From Chamaecrista fasciculata (Eukaryota; Streptophyta; Magnoliopsida; Fabales; Fabaceae), in the NCBI GenBank assembly GCA_003254925.1, contig QANZ01028622.1, positions 62,001 through 126,000 on the forward strand: a stretch of DNA of 64,000 bases, in the 5' to 3' direction. Numbering within the stretch: position 1 is the first letter of the stretch; each line of letters begins with the position of its first letter. The position numbers and the translations under genes are program-made. Under the pieces are notes generated by a model. That model did no database searches and was not told the origin of the DNA. It saw only the letters and a program-made list of their open reading frames with translations. Below are positions 59,893 to 64,000 of this stretch, one piece after another.

Positions 59893-60808
59893 AATTGAAT
59901 AATAATAAACTATTTATCATTTGAACTAATCCTCTTATTAATTAAAGTGAAAATCATTAACAAAAGTTGGTCTAATTAAATAATTAATAAAATGTTAAGA
60001 GTAAATTATACTGGTTTGGTTATATTCTTCTTTGGTACTATGTGGTTTAAAAAGTGACATTTTGATATCATGTGGTATTCTTCGTTAACATTTCGGTATC
60101 TTTAGCTTTAATTTTGCTAAAAAAGCTAACAAAAATTGACACTTATGAGGCTATTTCATAACTTTAACCAACTTTAAAAGATAAGAGGAAACTTTAATGT
60201 AAGAAAAAAAAAAAACTGAAGTTACTGAAACACCTAGAAATATTTCAATCTATTTAAAACAATCATTGAAAACACAAAATTTTAGAAATATAATTTATAT
60301 CAAAAATTTATTTCATTGGATTCAATGCGCTGAATAGGTTTTATATATAAAATTTATTTTTTAAAAATTTTATCTTTATCAATTATTATTTCTTACTCGA
60401 AAACATTATACTGTAATGTCAGAATAAAAAAATTATGTAAAAAGTTTTAACTTTGTTTATTATCAAATTTTTACCACAAACCTAGATATATCCTAGCAAC
60501 TCAACTTGGAAATGCGGTTGTAGTAAATGCAAAAGTAATCACAAAACTAAAAGCTTTGGTATTTCCCAAGTGAGGTTTTGGCCTAAAAAAATAAACTTTG
60601 GTATTTCTCACGTTATAGGGAAAGATAGGGAGAGAGAGAGGTACAACCCATGTTCTCAACTCACTTTTTAGTTTTTTATTTAATTTATAATTATAATATG
60701 AACAATTATGTATTTTTTGATTTGTTAATTAAAGTTTAGCCTAAAGTTGAAAAAGAAGGACGACCAGAAAGGGGTGGAGCTATATAATATAAGATATATA
60801 TATTATTG
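59893..60808. other. AT-rich spacer with a degraded MITE arm
   Basis: Positions about 60001-60135 (GAGTAAATTATACTGG, TTTGGTACTATGTGGTTT, CATGTGGTATTCTTCGTTAA) match one arm of the GGGTAAATTACAC family, with the second arm lost. No gene recognised. Confidence 0.5.
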
Positions 60809-60816
60809 CTTAGAAG

Positions 60817-61670
60817 TAGAGGTGACAATCTCAACCCATTACTCACCAAACCCAATCAACTCAACCACAAAATTAACTAACCCCAACCCAACCCATTTAG
60901 ATAATGGGCCAAGATGGGTTGGGTCCAAAATTGGCCCATTAAATTTTGGGTTGGATTGGGTAAAACCCATGGGTTACCCAATCCAACTCGAATTTGTATT
61001 AAAACTATGTAGTTTCATGAATGGGAAGTGAATATGAATTTCATAAATTTTTGCAAAAATTACAAAATGCCCCCCAAATAATTTCAAATTTACAAAAACG
61101 TCCTTGAACCATAATATTTGAGGATTAATTTGAAAATTATAAAAAAAATTTGGAGCAAATTGTAATTTTGAAAAATATTGGAAAAAGGATAAAATTAGTC
61201 CTAAATTTGAAAAATGAATGTATTTTAGTCCCACCAAACTGTGAGTTCAGTGGAAGGAAGATGAATTTTGAAAATTTTTGCAAAAATGACAGAATGCCCC
61301 TAAATATTTTCAAAACTTACAAAAAGTCACTGAATCATGATATTTGAGGACTAAAATGAAAATTTTAAAAAATAATTGGGGTCAACATGTAATTTTTAAA
61401 ATATGAAAGAGGTGGAAATTGCATATCAGTCCAAAATCTGAAAAAAAGAATACAATTTAGTCCTAAATTTGAATAATTTAAAAATTATTCTCATTAATTA
61501 ATTTATAAATTAAATAATATAAATATTTTAAGATGGGTTCATGAATTTGGTTGGGTCAACCCTTGATTTGATGGGTCATAACCCATTTAACAAATATAAA
61601 TGGATTCTAAATGGGTGATTGACCTGGCCCAACCCAAAACTAACTCAACCTACGTATTTTGCCATCCCTA
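60817..61670. mobile_element. Non-autonomous hAT-like element
   Basis: Ends TAGAGGTGACAA and, reverse-complemented, TAGGGATGGCAA are typical hAT termini. They are followed inward by CAACCCAACCC / GGGTTGGGTT-rich subterminal repeats. Perfect 8-bp duplication CTTAGAAG at 60809-60816 and 61671-61678, the hAT length. 854 bp, no transposase. The interior has GGGGTCAACATGTAATTTT-type words shared with other repeats. Confidence 0.85.
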
Positions 61671-61678
61671 CTTAGAAG

Positions 61679-62019
61679 TCGGAAGGCATGTCGTGCTTTT
61701 GTAGGGTACTGACCAGCCTGTGAGGAGCAAACTGTGCGTCATCATCAATATGCTTCTCTCCATGTTTCCTTCCATTACTCCATCGCATTAGTTTCGTCAT
61801 CAAGTTAATTTATTGCCCTGCCTAATTTTTTCACTTCACTGTTAATCTGTTATCTGTTCATTGCTCATAAGAGTCTTTATCTTTTTATTAAGAAAAATAC
61901 TAAGCTACAATACAATTTTGACCCCTCAGATTTGGAATAGATTACTATCTAGTTTTTTTTTGTCTTCTTTATTACAATTTTGATCTTACAAGTTTATAAA
62001 AAATTTACTCTTTGATCTC
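61679..62019. other. No feature recognised
   Basis: Short spacer between the hAT-like element and the third foldback-module repeat. AT-rich, with no open frame of note. Confidence 0.5.
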
Positions 62020-62055
62020 AATGACTAAATATGGTTATATCTCTTTTGTTTCAAG

Positions 62056-62654
62056 CAATGTTATGAAACTCGGACCGGACGGTCAAACCAGTCCGACCGG
62101 GACCCAAGAGTGAAGGCGGCTCAGTTTGGACTATTGGATCGTACAGAAGGTTGGACTGCTTTGAACCGCCCAAAATTGTCTCGGATCGGATTGACCCGGG
62201 TTGAACAGTGACCCAGAGTGACTTTTAGAAAACCGGCCGAGTCATTATTTTCTATGGAAAAAACATTTTTTTAGGATTTTTTGTTGGTTTTAAGGGCCAA
62301 ATGCAAAAAAGTAATATGAAACTCAATAGAAAAGATTGTAAACCTATTAAAACAAAGAAAAAACTTTTTTTTTTTTTTTTTAACTTTTACTAACCTAATA
62401 ATTATTCCTGTTGTGACTTTTGTATATTTTATTTATGTAGGACACTATGGATACACAAGTATATCTTGTTGTTATATAAAGCTTATAGTTATATTTTATC
62501 AATTATGGAATATTTATATTTAAAATAATTAATATTTATTTTATTTATATATTTATGACGTCATCCGGTTCGACGGTCGGTCCAACCGATTGAACCAATC
62601 AATGCGTGACTCGAAGGTCTGTCCGGGTCACTCTCCAATCCGATTTTAATAACA
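62056..62654. mobile_element. ACCGG-rich TIR family, copy 4
   Basis: Left end CAATGTTATGAAACTCGGAC, right end TCCGATTTTAATAACA. Perfect 11-bp direct repeat TTTGTTTCAAG at 62045-62055 and 62655-62665, which also matches the uninterrupted module in the other foldback copies. 599 bp. Subterminal GGTCNAACCGGTCCGACC-like words, no coding capacity. Confidence 0.8.
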
Positions 62655-62701
62655 TTTGTTTCAAGTTTAAATGCGACGAATTTAGAGCTATATGTTATTT
62701 T

Positions 62702-63727
62702 GGTCCCTCAGTTATGCTCAGTGTTCCAAATTGATCCCCCAGTTATTTTTCGTTCCATATTGATCCCCCAGTTATGCAAAATTTGACAAAGTTTTTTTAT
62801 CAAATTTTGCATATTGATCCCCCAGTTATGCAAAATTTTTCATTCCATATTGATCCCCCAGTTATGCTCAGTGTTCCAAATTGATCCCCCAGTTATTTTT
62901 CGTTCCAAATTGCTCAGTGTCCCTCTAACGTTTTTTATCCATTTTCCATTAAAAAAAAAGACAAAATTCATTTTTAACTCCTAAAAGTTTAATTTTTTTG
63001 CATTAAGAACCTTTTTCTCTATAATAGAACCAAAATGTAAGAAAGAATAAATATTTAGGGGGTTTTCACAAAAATGACAACTTCTCCCTTTCTCTCCCTC
63101 CCTCCCAGCACCACCGTTCGCCGACGACGGTGTGTTTTCACAATTAGAGGTCGACGACGAGAGGGTGTGCAAGTGACACTTCGACGGTGACAGATCTCGA
63201 CGGCGGAAGACGCAATCTCGTGTGAGTCGTTTGCGGGCAGGAGATCGCGTCGTCAGGGGTGTTCGTCGCCGGTGATTGCACAGGTCTGGTCGGCGATGGA
63301 TGTCGGCGGTTTCCGTGGAGGTTTTCTGGCGGAGCAATGACGGAGGCGCTGGGTTGCGAATGGAGGAGACGTTTCGTGTGACTGAGGTTTGACGACATTT
63401 TCTAGGTTTGCCGATTTGCTTTCTGATTTTTCTGGTTCTTGAGGGAGTATGTCTATCTATTGTGTCTGATTTCCAGATCTCAAGCGTCGGAGGTAGAGTG
63501 AGTGAGAGAGAGAAATTGTCATTTTTGTGTAAAACCCCCAATTATTTTTTTTCTTACATTTTGGTTATGTTATAGAGAAAAAGGCCCTTAATGCAAAAAA
63601 TTTAAACTTTTAGGAGTTAAAAATCAATTTTATCTTTTTTCTCTAACGGAAAAATGGATGGAAACTGTTAGAGGGACTAACTTTGTCAAATTTTGCATAA
63701 CTGGGGGACCAAAATAGGACTTTGGCC
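62702..63727. mobile_element. GGCCAAAGTCC-family TIR element with GC-rich insert
   Basis: The right end AAAATAGGACTTTGGCC is complete. The left end begins at GGTCCCTCAGTTATGC and has lost the outermost bases. Flanked by a perfect 9-bp duplication TGTTATTTT (62693-62701 and 63728-63736). The left arm is rearranged, with several copies of GATCCCCCAGTTATG at 62740-62905. The interior 63100-63420 is GC-rich (CGACGACGG, GGCGGTTTCCGTGGAGG) and unlike the arms, so it is a probable captured fragment of unknown origin. Confidence 0.82.
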
Positions 63728-64000
63728 TGTTATTTTTTATGAGTCATTTTTCTATTCAATTGAAGTTGTTAACAAACTAGATAAAATTTAGGTTTTAAAA
63801 GTTGGCTACTCATTTCATAATTAAATGAGTAAAGTTGGTTATATCTTTTTCTTTTCAAGTTTAAATGCGACGAGTTTAGAGCTACAAATTACTCTTGACA
63901 AATTCTTTTTTTTTTCTATCTAATTGGGACCATAAGACTTGAAAGTGAGTTTGAAAGAAAAAAAACAAACTTTTAAAACCTTGTAGAATCAAAACTACAG

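Larger units (their letters stand above)
62020..63920. repeat. Foldback repeat of ~160-bp modules, copy 3 (twice interrupted, runs to the window edge)
   Basis: Module sequence GGTTATATCTCTTTTGTTTC is split by an ACCGG element at 62056. It resumes as TTTAAATGCGACGAATTTAG, is split again by a GGCCAAAGTCC element at 62702, and resumes at 63728-63920 with a second direct module (GGTTATATCTTTTTCTTTTC, TAGAGCTACAAATTACTC). The inverted half would lie beyond the window. Confidence 0.65.

Noticed and set aside
62981-63541. 186-codon minus-strand frame in a TIR element
   Set aside because: Much of it translates transposon arm sequence and GC-rich DNA with Arg/Thr/Ser bias. No protein family is recognisable.

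Overview
This is a window of plant nuclear DNA, most probably from a eudicot and perhaps a woody one. The evidence is AT-rich sequence, GT-AG introns, plant-type protein families and a dense load of plant repeats. I cannot name the species. Three host genes look intact and were modelled exon by exon from splice sites. They are GCP6, a gamma-tubulin complex component on the + strand (14926-30096, 14 coding exons, 1222 aa); a METTL18/HPM1-like protein-histidine methyltransferase on the - strand (31506-36019, 7 coding exons, 351 aa); and an ARIADNE-type RBR E3 ubiquitin ligase close to ARI7/ARI8 on the - strand (42938-51257, 15 coding exons, 585 aa). GCP6 and the methyltransferase gene converge, with about 1.4 kb between their stop codons. 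The methyltransferase and ARI genes point the same way. They share no pathway that I can see: microtubule nucleation, protein methylation and ubiquitination.

The rest is almost all mobile DNA. Positions 1-14 kb hold a nearly full-length L1-type LINE (449-10519), recognised by a 14-bp target-site duplication with one mismatch. It carries nested insertions: a TIR element rich in ACCGG motifs, an LTR-like block and a 438-bp foldback MITE. A second LTR-like block (about 10.8-12.1 kb) and a 5'-truncated LINE with an RNase H domain (12.66-14.03 kb) follow.

The GCP6 introns (15-30 kb) collected at least four insertions of one RTE-type LINE, from 955 bp down to 29 bp. Three of the four have perfect 11-19 bp duplications and the fourth a 13-bp one. 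The introns also hold a 387-bp foldback MITE, and a tRNA-type SINE lies 3' of the gene. The last intron of the methyltransferase gene carries a partial duplication of its own terminal exon, leaving a decoy splice acceptor, in a region repeated in tandem and hit by a MITE.

Positions 36.6-42.5 kb and 51.9-64 kb are nested repeats. Several TIR families here share long terminal inverted repeats and exact 9-bp target duplications, which is Mutator-like. The most notable is the GGCCAAAGTCC family with three copies. One copy carries a captured GH17 glucan endo-1,3-beta-glucosidase fragment and another carries an unidentified GC-rich insert. A foldback family built of ~160-bp modules occurs three times and serves as landing site for a solo LTR (55112-56401, 5-bp duplication), an ACCGG element and a GGCCAAAGTCC element. 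A non-autonomous hAT-like element (60817-61670) has an 8-bp duplication.

I found no credible functional tRNA, rRNA or CRISPR array. No wholly new system is evident. The best candidates for new biology are the gene-fragment-carrying TIR family, the decoy terminal exon, and the RTE insertion cluster in one gene.
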